A DNA stretch of 64,000 nucleotides from Patiria miniata (lineage: Eukaryota; Echinodermata; Asteroidea; Valvatida; Asterinidae). The notes under the pieces are model-generated. The model was not told where the DNA came from and searched no databases. It saw only the letters and a program-made list of their open reading frames with translations. The position numbers and the translations under genes are program-made. This document shows positions 21,831-35,500 of this stretch, in pieces. The DNA is taken from positions 21,452,927-21,516,926 of the forward strand of contig NW_024037063.1 in the NCBI RefSeq assembly GCF_015706575.1, written 5' to 3'. Numbering within the stretch: position 1 is the stretch's first letter; each line of letters begins with the position of its first letter.

Positions 21831-22960
21831 GTAAAGACTTCAACGCGGATCACGATCTGCGAATTATTGGCTTCCTGACAACGTCGACTCTTCGTGCAGG
21901 GCACACTTATTATTTTGTGCGCAGAATGAACGCATTTTTTTTTCAGAGAATTGCAGACGCCCATTTTTTTCGGTTAAAACAATAATACATGGATACAAAT
22001 TGAAATTTCGTTCAGAGAAAACAAGTGCGAGTGCACAATAAGCTCTGGCCGTGTTGCAAGAAGTCTTGCATAAAAGTCTCACACCATAAGAAATTTTATA
22101 AATTAATTGAAATTAGCATTGGATTAATTCATTCAAATATGATGCCAAACCCTTGAAATCATGAAATACCTCTGGTTGTATTTTTTGTATTATTGCAAGT
22201 TGAAGTTTACACGAAAAGATTCTATCTATCCTCTCCTTTTTCGTGAGCAACTTTATTACTCTAAAATTCTGCGACACAGGCACCCCAAAAACACACACGG
22301 TAACTGGTTCGGGCGCAATCGGGCGCAATCATCAATCCAATACAATCTGTTGTTCTACTCTAAACTTCTGCGACACACACGGTAACTGGTTCCCTGCTTT
22401 AAAGCGTAAACTTATCCTAAAAACCGCAGACCAGCTTTTTGGACCATAGCGAAAATCCCATTTGAACCCCGTATATGGCCGTTTTTGTACACGGCCGATT
22501 GTGCACGCGTGTATTGCCAATAGCGCGGTACAAAATCGGCCGTTTGGCCGTTTCCTATGGACAGGCGCATTGTACACGCCCATACGGCGTGTGCTGAGGT
22601 AGAAAATCAGCCGTTTGGCCGTTTCCTATGGACCGGCGCATTGTACACGGTCATACGGCGTGTGCTGAGATAGAAAATCAGCCGTTTGGCCGTTTCCTAT
22701 GGACAAACGCGTTGTACACGACCATATGGCGTGTGCTGAGGTAGAAAATCAGCCGTTTGGCCGTTTCCTATGGACAAACGCGTTGTACACGACCATATGG
22801 CGTGTGCTGAGGTAGAAAATCAGCCGTTTGGTCGTTTCCTATGGACAGGCGCATTGTACACGACCATACGGCGTGTGCTGAGGTAGAAAATCAGCCGTTT
22901 GGCCGTTTCCTATGGACAGGCGCATTGTACACGGTCATACGGCGTGTGCTGAGATAGGAA

Positions 22961-24099
22961 TATTACTTTTTCGGATTGATTTTCGGGCGATTATTACGCT
23001 GTATTTTCTTCTAATCTGATTCAGTTTTATCTTCCACAGTTTCCATCGATGTTTAAACCTGTCGTGTCAAATATCACGACCAATCATCGCATGAAATTTC
23101 AAGTCAATGCAGCGTATTTTTTCTTGAAATGAAATTTACTGTCTCCTCAAAGACTTGGGGTTTTTTTGGTTCAATTATAATTTAGTGACATATTTTTAAA
23201 ATCATGTTATGTTTTTTATTCAACGGTTCCCGTTTCCAATTATATACCGCGGCCATTATATTGGACGACTTCAATTCACTAAAATGTGTGGGTTTTTTTG
23301 TTCATCGTCTTAGAGTGTTTTATTTTTGTACAAGAAATTATTGCTTGTATTCGATTTGATTTTTTGTTTTAATAAATACACTGCACAAATTTTGTCAACG
23401 CTTCAACCCCGTCAATTTCTAAAGTATCGTTTCTTATCACGAGAAAACTTTTAATGTTTTTTCATTGCATTTTTTTCTTGAGATATCGTCTTCCAAAGGG
23501 TGTTTTGATTGTGGGGATGTGGAGTGAAGCAGATGCTGCAGAAGAGCTGTCATAATGTGACGACCGTTGTTTGTGTATAGCGCCCTCACTCGGCCACACA
23601 AAACCAAAGCTTGTCAGACCCCCAGACGTGTCTACGTATGTACTTGTGCTGCAAATTGCCTTGCGCCACACTACATCTACTGGCGCCGTGTACAAACTTC
23701 GAACGTGTTTTACTGCACATGGATGAAGGAAAACTGTGGTAATTTTCCCCTTAATTCCATTAAATATCTACTATCAATCTTGACTTTATAATCTTGAGTT
23801 CATATATCATTAATTGCAATGGAAGTTAAGAAAGAATTATGCATTCTGACGCCACGTTTTTTATTTTAATGTCATGATAAAGCCGGTACGCGTAAAATCA
23901 GCTGTGCCTGCCTGTGTTAGCCCACTAGTGTGGCCGTCGGGTAGACCCACTTGTGTGGCCGCGGTATGCTGCGCTGAACCTAAGGCCACACACCGTGGTG
24001 CGCGCACTACTGAGGACGTTTTCATAAAATTTGCATGGAATTTCTTACATATGGTTGTATTCTACTATGTCCCATCTATCACTTCTGGGATGCTTAGGT
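22961..24099. other. Intergenic DNA, no gene seen
   Basis: AT-rich up to about 23460, then mixed sequence. Around 23580-23700 and 23900-24010 the words GTGTGGCC/GGCCACAC recur several times, suggesting a degraded repeat. Open frames at 23462-23791 and 23874-24161 have no recognisable domain. Confidence 0.4.
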
Positions 24100-24407
24100 G
24101 TAATGATGTTCAATTTTCCGAGATATTCTTGAATCTTTCTGGAGCCCATATGCACTCGTGAAATGTCCGGTGATGGCAGCCATTTTGAATGTGAAAAGAG
24201 ATGACCTCAAGCTGTGACGTCGCGTTTATGCAAATTGCTTGTCGAGCGAGGGCGCGAGTTGCAAATGCAACGGCTGTTCCCTGTGCCGTAGATCCTGAAT
24301 AGAGATCAGTGCACGTGGCCCCCAGACGATAAATGCACGAGTGCATTCACGAGTGCATATGGGCTCCAGAAAGATTGAAGAATATCTCGGAAAATGGAAC
24401 ATCATTA
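24100..24407. mobile_element. Short fold-back element
   Basis: TTTTCCGAGATATTCTTGAA at about 24114 and TCTGGAGCCCATATGCACTC are inverted at 24345-24402 (GAGTGCATATGGGCTCCAGA and TTGAAGAATATCTCGGAAAA). Arms about 55 bp. Confidence 0.7.
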
Positions 24408-24573
24408 GGGGGAACAATGGAACATCACTTTTTAACATTCGGACATGGTCTGGCGATAGTAGGGTCAGTCAGTCTGTCGACACAATTTTGTCCTTGACCC
24501 AACAGTGGGAAAGAATGTTGCTATCTGAGTTAGACGCTGCTTTTTTCTTCATAAATCATCTCAATGAAGGTTA

Positions 24574-25040
24574 GCCCCATAAATTGGGCAATTTACTGGA
24601 CTACCTTTGTAAATAAAGGCCACACTTCCACCGTTTACAAAAACATTTCCAACTTTGTCAAATTTTGATTTTCACATTTAGGCTTTGTTTGTAGTTTATT
24701 TTTGCTTTAGAAGCATGCACACCCTCTTTATGGCACAAATCGGAAAGTGCTGCCTTTTTCAGATGTCTAATTTTCTTGAAATTTCATGTTGAAATTTTGA
24801 TACGCAAACGTGTGCAAACGAACCTGGAATTTTCACAAAAAATAGACATCTGAAAAAGGCAGAACTTTCTGATTAGCCTATAAAGAGGGTAAGTATGCTT
24901 CTAAAGCAAAAATAAACTACAAACAAAGTCTAATGTGCAAATCAAAATTTGACAAAGTTCGACATGTTTTTGTACATGGTGGAAGTGTGGCCTTATTTAC
25001 GGAGGTAGTCCAGTAAATTGGCCACATATATGGGGCTAAA
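24574..25040. mobile_element. Fold-back element upstream of SFI1
   Basis: Ends TTAGCCCCATAAATTGGGCA and the inverted CATATATGGGGCTAA. Arms of over 200 bp pair throughout (for example GACTACCTTTGTAAATAAGG-like stretches and AAACTACAAACAAAG). No coding capacity. Confidence 0.8.
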
Positions 25041-25149
25041 TGAAGGTCAGTCATTGCAAAAATGATTTAACATTTTTTCCCAACATTGCCCAACAAAAAC
25101 ATCAGATTTCACCCTCAAAATAAAAATGGCCTACAAATTACTAGATACA

Positions 25150-25556
25150 CCACCCTAGGTACAAAGTAGACATCGATAATTAAGATGGTTGTACTGAAGT
25201 TTACTTACGATCCGGATGAAAAGTGAAATTTCCCGTTCAATTCCGAGAGCTCCCCTCGCGATGGTGAACATGTTAATTTTCCGACTCGTGTTAATGTTTG
25301 AACGATGCGATGTGGTCATCATGCCCAGCGTACAATGGTCCCCGTATCCCGAGTGCGATTCCGTTACCGAGCGCAATGCATCGATTGTGACTGGATCTTG
25401 TTTGTAAATACAAGTACATTTCGAACGATAATGGGAGTCAGGAACTGGGGCAGATCATGACGCTATTGGTAGATCCCGCTAGGATAATGATTATAGGCCT
25501 ACATCATGTAAACCCACGGTTCTGTTATTCATTCCAGATGTTTTGAGGATGCACAG
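25150..25556 (+). promoter_or_regulatory. Possible SFI1 5' region
   Basis: A CpG-containing stretch (25200-25400) lies between the last fold-back element and the first large exon. A donor-like TTT|GTAAAT at about 25402 and acceptors TTCCAG (25537) and GCACAG (25556) could frame a 5' UTR intron. None of the joins tried gave an in-frame coding exon, so this is at most untranslated leader or promoter. Confidence 0.25.
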
Positions 25557-26593
25557 TGAATCAACTAAGACAGAGCAACATCGGGGAAGAGTTCTTTGAG
25601 AAGAAACTTCTTCATGAAGGTGCCATCCACCCTGAGAAATCACCAATGGATCGAAGGCCTCTTGAAAAACACCGGCATTCAAAATCCAGCCGACGAGCTC
25701 TTTTCAAAGAAAACATGTCCCCAAGATTAAAGACTTCTGGAAGGCGCAAGACGGCACTTTATCAAACAAAGGAGCTGTGTCATACCACATTGCATGAGGT
25801 ACAAGAGAATGTGCATTTGCAGCCCGCTGGAAAAAGACAAAGCAGTGCGTCAAATTGTGTCAGAGACAACACTTTGGGCGCTTCTAGAATAATGAATTTA
25901 GCCACGAGAGGAACTGAAACAACTCTGTGTGCCGTTGATGTAAATGGACGTGCGAGACATCGGGGGACCAGAACCAGCGATAGTGTACAGGACAACGTAA
26001 TGTTCGGGAGCCAGCACCAAACCACAAAGAATTGTAGTGCAAAAGAATCTGGCATTTCTTTAAAGGAATCAGAGTACGTGTACATACCAGATCATGTTAA
26101 CAGATTGACCTCGGTAAACAATCACTTGATTGAAGATGATCCCAGATCCCGTTCAAAAGTTCAGGATAATGTTGTGTATGACAAGACATTCGCAACTTGC
26201 CCTGATGATAAAGTCACAGGAATAGATGTATGTGGATTGTCAGCAACAGTGCCACTACTGGATGGAACTGGCCGTAACTGGTTTGAGGCAGATCTATCAC
26301 GTTTGATGATCCAGCAGAGTGATCAAATTGTAAGGATTCAGGAGAAACAACAGCCCAGTGTTCAAGACAATGTCGTCTGCAACCTCGCCCTCTCTGTTCG
26401 AGATGGGTCTGGTTCTGAACCCTCAAATTCAGTTCTGAGCCAGGAACTTGAGGAAACAGAGGAGCTTGGTGAGAATCAAAACCAGAGAGAACCGGTGGGA
26501 TCTGGTTCTGACCAGTTGTGTTCAGCTGAGGAAAGCGACATGATGTTTGCAGGTGATACCTTTGACGGTAGACACGAGGATGCTGAGATACAG
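25557..26593 (+). CDS. SFI1: Probable first coding exon of SFI1, with VQDNV repeats
   Basis: Open from 25557 (an in-frame stop lies at 25544) and ending in EIQ|GTAATT in phase 0, which fits the next exon at 40157. The first in-frame ATG is 25646 (MDRRPLEKHRHSKSSRR, strongly basic). No folded domain is recognised. A short motif recurs: VQENV (25799), VRDNT (25859), VQDNVM (25984), VQDNVVYD (26158), VQDNVVC (26359). The C-terminal third is acidic. It could instead be a separate gene, as the following intron is 13.6 kb. Confidence 0.6.
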
Positions 26594-29500
26594 GTAATTC
26601 TCTTTTAATCAGTAGACTGATCTATTTAAGGCTCCTCCCCCTGCACACATCGGCAACAGCATGTGTGCCTCTCCAGTGACACAGTGTCTTTGATTTGTCC
26701 GACATTTACCCTCCTATGTACATAAAGTACTGTTTAAAGCTATAGTCCATCATTTGTAATGTGTGCATTTTGTTCGTTTGAAGCAATAAAAGTGTTCAAA
26801 ATCTAATGAAGGATACTGAACAGATAACCTGATGAAGTTTCAGCTCAGCTTCAGCTGTATATTCGGAGAAAAACAGCATTCTAGGATCTCAATTTCAAAT
26901 CAAAAGTTGCTGAATCATGTTTTGAATTGGGCCTGAATTCAGCGTCCGAGACATGTTCTCACTGAGCCCATTGCAGCTACGCGATGTCGCGCACTGATCC
27001 GACGAATTATAGCAACTGCACGCGTGTGCGTCGTGCCAACGCTTGCGCGCGCTTCGCCGAATAACAAAACGAACTTCTAATTTAAATTTTCCTACGGTGC
27101 GTCTTAAGAAGCACCGTTGGAAAGGCCTTCTTTCGTTGATTACTTCAAAATGACAGCTTGCCAGAGAGAATAATTTCACAGGGAATTTAGTTCCCTTACT
27201 ATCTTTCAACCAAGTATGTTTTTCAACAGTATTTACGCCAGTTACTTTTCGGATAGCTGCAAATGATGGACTATAGCTTTAAACAGTCAGACAGTCAAAA
27301 ATTACATGCACTTCCCCTGCCATGTTGTTCATACAGGATAGTCACAAACAGTCAGATCATATTTTGAGCAAGCACTCTGACTAGTCAAATTCAGTCAACA
27401 GACAAAAGCACCTGAAACCAGTCGCTCAGCTGTCTTATTAATCAGCTACAGTCAAAGCACAGCTGTTTCAGGTTACATAAACAGTCCCAGCCAGTCAATC
27501 CTGCTTAGGCTGGGCGCTCTTTAACTGTTGGAAACAGTCACTTAATTGATTTTGACTGAAAGGACAACTTGGCACAATGTTTGTTTGCATAGGAGGGTTA
27601 ATTATGGCTGTGGTTGGTCAGAAACAAGGGGCTGGGCTAACTAGATCAGTTATCTTTCTAAGCCTTTTGGCAATTTCAACTGGGCTTTTACAATTTTCAC
27701 GAGAGAGAAACAAAGTAGATGAATGCACCCAAGTCTATGGGGGTTGTGGTACAACCAAATCGCTTTTTGCAATTTTTCATCTAATCAGAAAGAAGAAGAA
27801 AAACTTTGTTTTCACAAATGTTGGAGCATACAAAAACATAGACCATAGTGCCATAAAAAGATATCAACATTTTGCATTTACTTCAAAACAAGAACCTATG
27901 ATTTGGTTGGTTCCCTGCTATGATTTTGCACGCATTAGGCAAACTGTTTCTCTCTCGAAACTTTGTGCGCACACGTGTTGAAATTGAGAAAAGACTTATA
28001 ATGCTACATTGTACATGATGCAATATTTATTATCTTGTAACCGTGGTCGGCCTGCAAATGTTATTGGTCATGACAGCATACAATGCTGTGTGACCACTCA
28101 TAAGCACGACAAGAACTCTATAGATAGGACAGATATTGTTGTGAGTGCTCAGTTGACCCGTTTCACACTCGCAGGCTCACCAAGTAGTGAATTTCTATAC
28201 GCCCGAGGACTATGCTTTGTGTTTCCCTTAGTTCCTGTAAAATAATATGACACTCTCCCATGGACTGAGCACATTTACCATGTTTACTGTACGATAGAGG
28301 AACATTTTCAACAAAAGACCCAACATTCGAGGACTGAAAGGATCTTTTGTTCTCCCTTTGTGTGTCTGGTTTGTTCATGGTGTAAATCAAGTTTTTGTTT
28401 CTTGTTCCTCATCATCGATCTTTTGTTTACTTGCTCTCTAACATTTTTGCAACAGCTCCCATTGTTTTGTTGTACATGCTTTCTAATCGAGGTTGTCCTC
28501 GATTTGACTCCTGTCCTCTTACTCGTTGACGTGTGTGTCCTCATTTTCATATACCGTACTTGGGAGTAGGCTACTACACTGTAAGCACCATCTTACCGTA
28601 TGAGTTCATGACTCCAAAGACAATACAATTTATACCAAAGATCTCAAAGCGCTTCACAATTGGTTAATTCCAGATAAGAACTTCAAATGCATGAATTTTC
28701 AAAGCACATTTTCTGTTTGTTAATTCGTTTTTCTTGGAGAGTAGATTAACCAGGCTTTCAAAATTGTTTTTCATTTGCTCTGCTTGGAGTAATTTTTATC
28801 ATCGGTTGGAGTTTGGGGAAACGGAAATAGCTTTTTCCTTTATTTTGTGATGGAAATTTGAGTTCCCCTCTGCTACAGTTCTTTCGCTTCAAAGATTTTG
28901 TTTTTGGTTGACTATGATGAGTATGAAGTCTCATGCCGTCCCTATCCTCCAGATTTTTAAACCAAAAGATGAAACATCACAGTCTTGCACCATTTTGAAA
29001 AAAACGATGTTGTGATGTCCCGTCTGTCACCCCCCCAAAAAATGAAAAAGTTGTGTAATTTTTACATGAAAAGATATATTGGTTCAAACTTGAATTTCTA
29101 TCATCTATCAAGGTGAGCTCACCTAGAAAGTAAAATTAAAAAATCCTTTGATGAACATGTATAGTTGATCTGATATTTCATCTCAAACTCCCATCTGTCA
29201 CATTTTACCCATTTGTTAGGCCAAAGTATTTTTGTCTCATCCATCACATTTTTTTTCAATCACCTCTACATGTAGGTTGAAAATGTGAACATACATTTTT
29301 TTGTAGACTCTTCTGGTTTTAATATATAGGCCTACTACATGTTCTTAAAAATAATAAATGCTTGTGCCTGCAGGTATTCAGTGCTAATCATGTCAGATTT
29401 TACCCATTTGTTCAGTATTTTTGTCCCGTCTGTCACATTTTTTTCAATCACCTGTTAAAAAAAGTCAAGAACATACATTTTGTTTGTAGACTCTTTTGGG

Positions 29501-32500
29501 ATTTAATATACATGTCCTTCTTACATAATGGGTAAATGCTTGTGCCTACATTTATTCAGCATAAAAATGTCCTGTCTGTCACGTCGCATCTGTCACAACA
29601 TTAATGAGCCTGGTGTTTCCAGTTCTATGTTTTGAATTACGAAGTAAAGTGTTCACTGATTATTGGCATAAAAGTGATTAGCTTTAAAAGAATAAACTTT
29701 AAATTTCCCAGGGGAACAGATACAATGTAGCTTTTTCCAACGAAAGTTGTTTTCAAAATATGGAGTGTAATTTCCGTCCCGTCCATCACGCTGATTTCAC
29801 TTCGTCCCTATACAGCCAAAGAATCCTCTAGTTTCATGGATTGTTTTTTAATTTGAAATGTAGAGTGTTTACTTTGACCTTACATTAGATAGTAACACCT
29901 TACATAATGGTTGTAGCAGGCCTTTGCAAAAAAAAAGATATTGTAAATCTGCCCCGTCTGTCACACCGGAATTGGCCTCCTGTCATCAATTACTCGTTGA
30001 CGTGTGTGTCCTCATACTTGGGAGTAGGCTACTACACTGTAAGCACATAAATGAGTTCATGACTCCAAAGACAAAACAATTTATACCAAAGATCTCAAAG
30101 CGCTTCACAATTGCTTAATTCCAGATAAGAGCTTCAAATGCATGAATTTTCAAAGCACATTTTCTGCTTGTAAATCATTTTTCTTGGAGAGTAGATTAAC
30201 GAGGCTTTCAGAAACAGTTTTTGTTTTCCTCTGAGCGCTTGGATTAATTTTTATCGTCGGTTGGAGTTTGGGGAAACGGAAATTAAGCTTTTCCCCCTAT
30301 TTTGTGATGGGAATTTGAGTTCCCCTCTGTTACAGTTCATATGCTTCAAAGATTTCTACTTTTGGTTGGCTGTGAAGTCTGATATCCACCCTATCCACCA
30401 CTACATAATTTTAGCCCAAAATATGAAATATTACAATCTTGTACCATTTTGAAAAAATCAGGTTTCAATACCAGTCACGCAAAAAAAGAAGTTGTATATT
30501 TTGTACATGAAAAGATATTTTTGGTTAAAAGTTGAGTTCTAGATCTTCTATCGAAGTGACCTATATTTTTGTCCCATCTGTCACATTATTTTTATTATCT
30601 CTAGATTAAAAAAAAGGTAAACATTGACTCTTTTACTTGTTAGTATACTGCATGTCTTTCTTAAACATACCGAAGGCTATGATTAATCAATTAGACTGGT
30701 TTTTTTTTTTAACTTAGTTAGCGCACTGTTACCACAGCAAGCTGTACTTTCGATGTATTATAAATTGCAATTTCCATGATGCACGGCCTCAAATAACATC
30801 ACTCAGCATGGTGACCCTAAGGCCAAAAAAAATAATAGTTCTGCTTCCGGTTACCCGACCGACCCTATTTTTAGGCTGCGACCCTAAAAATTTTATCGGC
30901 AATTAAAAAAAAAAAAAAGATTGAATAAATAAAAATAAAATTTTGTTGTCTTTTCTGTCTTCACAAAATACCTCTCAACAACCCTTTTGCATAAAAAAAT
31001 GCTTGTATTTATTTGTTTTCTTACTTACATTCGCTTTTTTTCAAAAGAAACCTCCGTTATTTTTACAAATTCGCTTCGCGATATAGCTACTTCGCAATGC
31101 GATGTCACGGCGACTATAATCGCGTGGCGACGACTGGTTCCCGCCGCGCCGCGCAGGGGCCAATTTACAAGACATGATGAAAATGCGGTAACCAGTCCAT
31201 AGCTATGCGACCGATAGCAAGCTAGCAGTGCAGGCCACTGTCAACTGGTCGGATTCGACATCGTAAAAATGCCAAGAAAACACCGATGGAGAAAGAACAT
31301 TTTTGCAAGTTAAGTTACAGAATTGATCTAGCTTGTCTGTGTATGTATTTTCTGTGTTCAAGAGTTCATTTTGAGATCGCACTACTCGTATTTGGAGTGA
31401 TACACGCCGCGTGTTTCCCAAAATTTTTGACCGTAAAAACAGGTCTGTCGGCCCATGGTGGGCCGCTCGCCACACACGCACGCATCACACACCTCGGAGT
31501 TTTGGCCAGCTCCCCGCGTCTTGACTAGCGTTGTGCATATGGTGCGAACGACCTGAATTTTCCATTATTTTTTGAAATTATCGAACGTAAATATATTTAC
31601 AATAATTAAAGGTAGTTTTTATTCACTCTTTGTTGCCATTTCGTGTATAGCTTTCGTAGTGCAATGGAAATAGTTCAGGCTAAAAACTTCGCATATAATT
31701 GAATACCCCATTAGGCCTAAATCTGCATAAAAAAAAATGGCAAAATAAAAAAATTTCCGACCGACCGACCCTATTTTTGAAAGGCATGTAATCGGAAGCA
31801 GAAGTATATTTTTTTTTTGGCCTAAGGTCAAGTTTCATAAATTTGGTATAAAAATGTGTGTCAGACTTCAAGCTCATCACGAGAAATGCACATTTAGCAA
31901 ATAGAGGCCTACTGGGCAATGCTTCTTAAATTGAACCAAAATTACTTCTTTTTGAAAAAGGAAAGCTTTTTCATGTGATGTAATTATACAAACAATATAT
32001 TGTTTACTAAAGTGTTAAAGGTGCAAAGTTCTTACATTGGTGCATAAATTAGGAAAATTTTAATTACAAAATGTCACACACTTGACTGATCAAAATGTCA
32101 CACACGTTACCACAGAACTATTCCCACCTTTTTACCAATAAATTAACCATTAACAAAATGCTGTATTTTTTTAGTTTTTGAGTTGAAGTGACATCTGGTG
32201 CACTGTAGGACAGATTATTAGTCATTAACTTTTCACCTAATAATGTTGAATTTGAACTCACATTCATTGGCAATGGGAGTTTAACATTGTGTGCTGTGAG
32301 ATATGATCCTATGGCATTTTGTTCTGATCTATAGTAATCTACCGGTACAGCTACCTAAAGTGTGAGGCACGTTGTGCCCTGCAGCCAACCGTTGTGGCCT
32401 ACATGTTCATTGTAACAACCCAAGCTTTTCAGTTCTGACAACAAACACATCCTCTCATGTTTCTCTTCTTTCTACTTGCTGTCTTTGACTGAATCCAGTA

Positions 32501-35500
32501 AACATGTCACTCCATTTTGCTAGCAGAATGCCTTGTGGAAATGCTACACGCTTGTTTGCTGCATGGTGTTGTCATTGTCATGGCAAGGGTGTGAAAATAA
32601 ACAATATCAGTTAGGAGTGCAGTCAGCCAGATACTTACAAACTACCAGATGAGGTTTGAAATTAGTCAAGAGTTCTATCGGTCTTAGTGTACATACGGTA
32701 GTAACGGTACTTGCTGAAAATAATTTGAGACAGGTCTACATGTACAGATTAAAAAATAGACTAATTACAGCAATTGTACATTTTGCAATATTTGCACATT
32801 TGGAAGTTTCCCTTTGTGTAGCAAACTAGTAGTGATCCCTATATAGAAAAATTTCAGTTTAATTCGCCTCTAATGAAAGGTTTGTCCTCTCTTCTTCTGG
32901 CATTCTGTAGTCACTTTGAAAACGTTAAATGAAGCTTTAGTGTTTCCATATCAACCACACATGGCTCTCTCTACACATGTGAACAGTGCATACACAAATG
33001 AGGTAGGGTTGATTCATTATATTGAAGGGGTTTAGATAGGTGCATGCCAAATGTTTTCGTCATTGCTCCTGAGAATTTCAAGTACACATCTGGAAATTGT
33101 ATCTTATAAAAACCCAAGTCTACATTTTTGTAATAGGTTTCAAAAGTTCCATGTAGAGATTTACCCTCTAGATAGGTTTTGTATTTTTTTTAATATCCAA
33201 AGTTGTAAGCTCCACCCTCTCTGTGCTAATGGTGCAGTCTACCAAGTACTGGCCAATCAGGCAACAGAGTCTAAAAATCCATCACTGGTCACACAAATAC
33301 AAGTGTACAGAATGAACTGCATGATTTCTATGCACTATACTGCAGTGATTGTGTGTGAAGACAGGTCTTGTAATTATATTGTCATCATGAATCAGTCTTT
33401 GGACATCTGTTCTCAAACGTCAAGCCAGCCAGGTATCCAAGCCAATGAATGAGTACCAACTAAATTCATAACTAACAAACAGTAATTTGACAAAGTTCAA
33501 GTGGTCAGTAGGTAGTATTGTGTTATTTTATTGCCTCTGGTGAACTTGCAACCAACTCGTGGAGGCAATTAACCACGGTGGATATTTTCTTTTGTGGATA
33601 GCCTGGCTTGCATAGTAGTGTGTTGACATGGGTTTTTCAACTGTTTGGTTGGGTAAGTACTTTTTCATGCTCACAGGTAATGAAAGGTTGGTTTGCTTGA
33701 TTTTTTGGCCAATTAAAGAATGTTTACTCTTGTTTTGAAAGTGCAGAGCCTGTACCAGGGTGTGCATTATTTATTTTAGGGGTAACACTGGAACCGGCTA
33801 CCCGAATGAAAACAAAATTAAACAAGCCCAACCTTGTCAATGCAGCAAGATATAGTGTATTGTGAGTTGTGTCTTATGAGAAAACTGCGACGTTCCCAAG
33901 CACCATTAACCGGAATTATGTTTTGTTTTCCCATGTACCCTGGCTTTCAAGTTTCATTAAAAAAAATCCCCACAATGACATTCACAATCCTTTTTTCACA
34001 TTGCCTGAGAAATTACATGCACTAAAAGTTGTAAAGTTGGTTACAACATGGTTACAAGTACCTGAAGAACCGAATGGGTTCCAATGCACAGCCTTATAAC
34101 ACAGGTAGGATCATACAATGTACATGTACATGTACCTTACAATGTACATGTTTGTCCTTCATCTATCCTGCATTGTTAATACTATGCCTGATCATGAATG
34201 TCCTTGGTACTATACCGGTAGTATCTTTGGAATGTTGCCATCACAGCAAGAATCGTGGACTCGACCCTCAGATTGTATCTACCGGTAGCAGTGAGCTGTA
34301 ACTTGCAAACTTCAAAAAACAAAACACAGCCCACCGAATAATTACAAAATACCTTTGTAAAAGTGAATAATAGTCTCAAGCACCCTGTGAAAACGGGGCA
34401 CCTGGTGTGCTGTCATTTTCAAGAAAAGTGGAAATTTTGTAGCAATTTCCAATGATGGTTGGTCGACCATCATTGGAATACCTGACATTTTTAAACTAGG
34501 CCTACTGCCCCCAATTTGCCAAATTTAGTTATTCCACATTTTGTTTGCAATCGGCTGCACATCTGTTAAGTAATGGGTGCAAGCCAGTCAGTGTTTCCTA
34601 CTGGTACCTCCAATGGTTAGGGTAACAATATTTGCTATAAGATACTAACCCCCTTATTTCTGACAGTTACCGCAAGAGAACATGTTGAAGGCCTAAAATT
34701 ACCTCTGACATGGCACTCTGGTGTGTCACGATCCCCCCCTTCTCCTCCCCCTCCCCCCCCCCCCTCAAAAAAGTTTAAATTTGCCATCACCGTTTTGAAT
34801 ATCCGTGAGACAGATTATAGGCCTACTACTTGGTGTGTCAGTTAATCCTGTTAATATTTTCAAACTGCCAAGACCTAAGAAACACTTAAGGTGATCTTTG
34901 CATGATACAAACAGATCAATACAAGCTGGCTCCATTGCCAGAAAATCTGATAATCTTCTTACGATAAAAAAAATCAATAATTTGGGCATTAGGAAAAGAT
35001 GCCAGTGAAGAACCTAAAATCAAGGCGCTTGCAACAAACACGATAAAGCTGACGATTGGTAAGTCTACTGCTAGATAAGGAGACATTTTTAGATCACCTT
35101 TTGGCAATTTTTCCTTAATTAATGAATAAAAATTAGGCCTAAGCATTTTTAAGAAATAATGTCCTAGACTGAAGTATCTCCCTCATTTCTGGATAGATCT
35201 GCCCTAGGGGTAGTCTGAGTATCACCCATAGTCCAAAGGTGGTCTCACTGTCTCCGGTCCAACGTCTAGCGTGCAAATTTATGCGACCTCACGCCCCTGT
35301 CAATCGGATTAAAAACAAACGTCATTTCATTACGAAATCTGGACTTGGCTGTTGATTGGTCAATTTGAATGCCATGTTTTTGTAGTACAAGAACGGGCAT
35401 AGACATTTATTTTAATAAATCTTACTGTCAGTGAAATGCTGCATAGAATACTCTCATCATGCGGGTGATGTACATGTAAATGTAGGTAGCCCCACCCCAA

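Larger units (their letters stand above)
17675..22960. repeat. Satellite island: 71-bp tandem repeat with shared tail, both orientations
   Basis: The unit is 71 bp, beginning TAGGAAACGGCCAAACGG and including GATTTTCTACCTCAGCACAC and GTCGTGTACAATGCGC. Plus-orientation blocks are about 17675-18126, 18483-18752, 19741-20078 and 20431-20915; a minus-orientation block is at 22490-22960. Blocks are joined by a non-tandem tail that includes GGGTTCAAATGGGATTTTCG and CCAGTTACCGTGTGTGTCGC: about 18127-18482, 18753-18992, 19617-19740, 20079-20430, 20916-21096, and inverted at 22096-22489. All open frames here are satellite artefacts. The overall form could be a fold-back element or a rearranged satellite. 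Confidence 0.9.

Noticed and set aside
18537..22583. Many 60-84-codon frames with a VENQPFGRF-like pattern
   Set aside because: Translations of the 71-bp satellite in several frames and both strands; no independent coding signal.
17675..22960. CRISPR-like array
   Set aside because: Direct tandem repeats with no unique spacers, in an intron-containing animal genome.
25216..25407. Possible coding first exon of SFI1 (63 codons)
   Set aside because: None of the joins tried to 25557 or 25538 keeps the frame; left only as a possible untranslated region.
15222..27209. Frames at 15222-15458 and 26895-27209 with similar proteins
   Set aside because: Similarity comes from the shared non-autonomous element, not from a gene family.
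27577..27981. 134-codon frame with hydrophobic N-terminus
   Set aside because: No homologue recognised, within an SFI1 intron, no splice signals that extend it.
33051..33452. 133-codon frame on the plus strand
   Set aside because: No recognisable domain and AT-rich intron composition.
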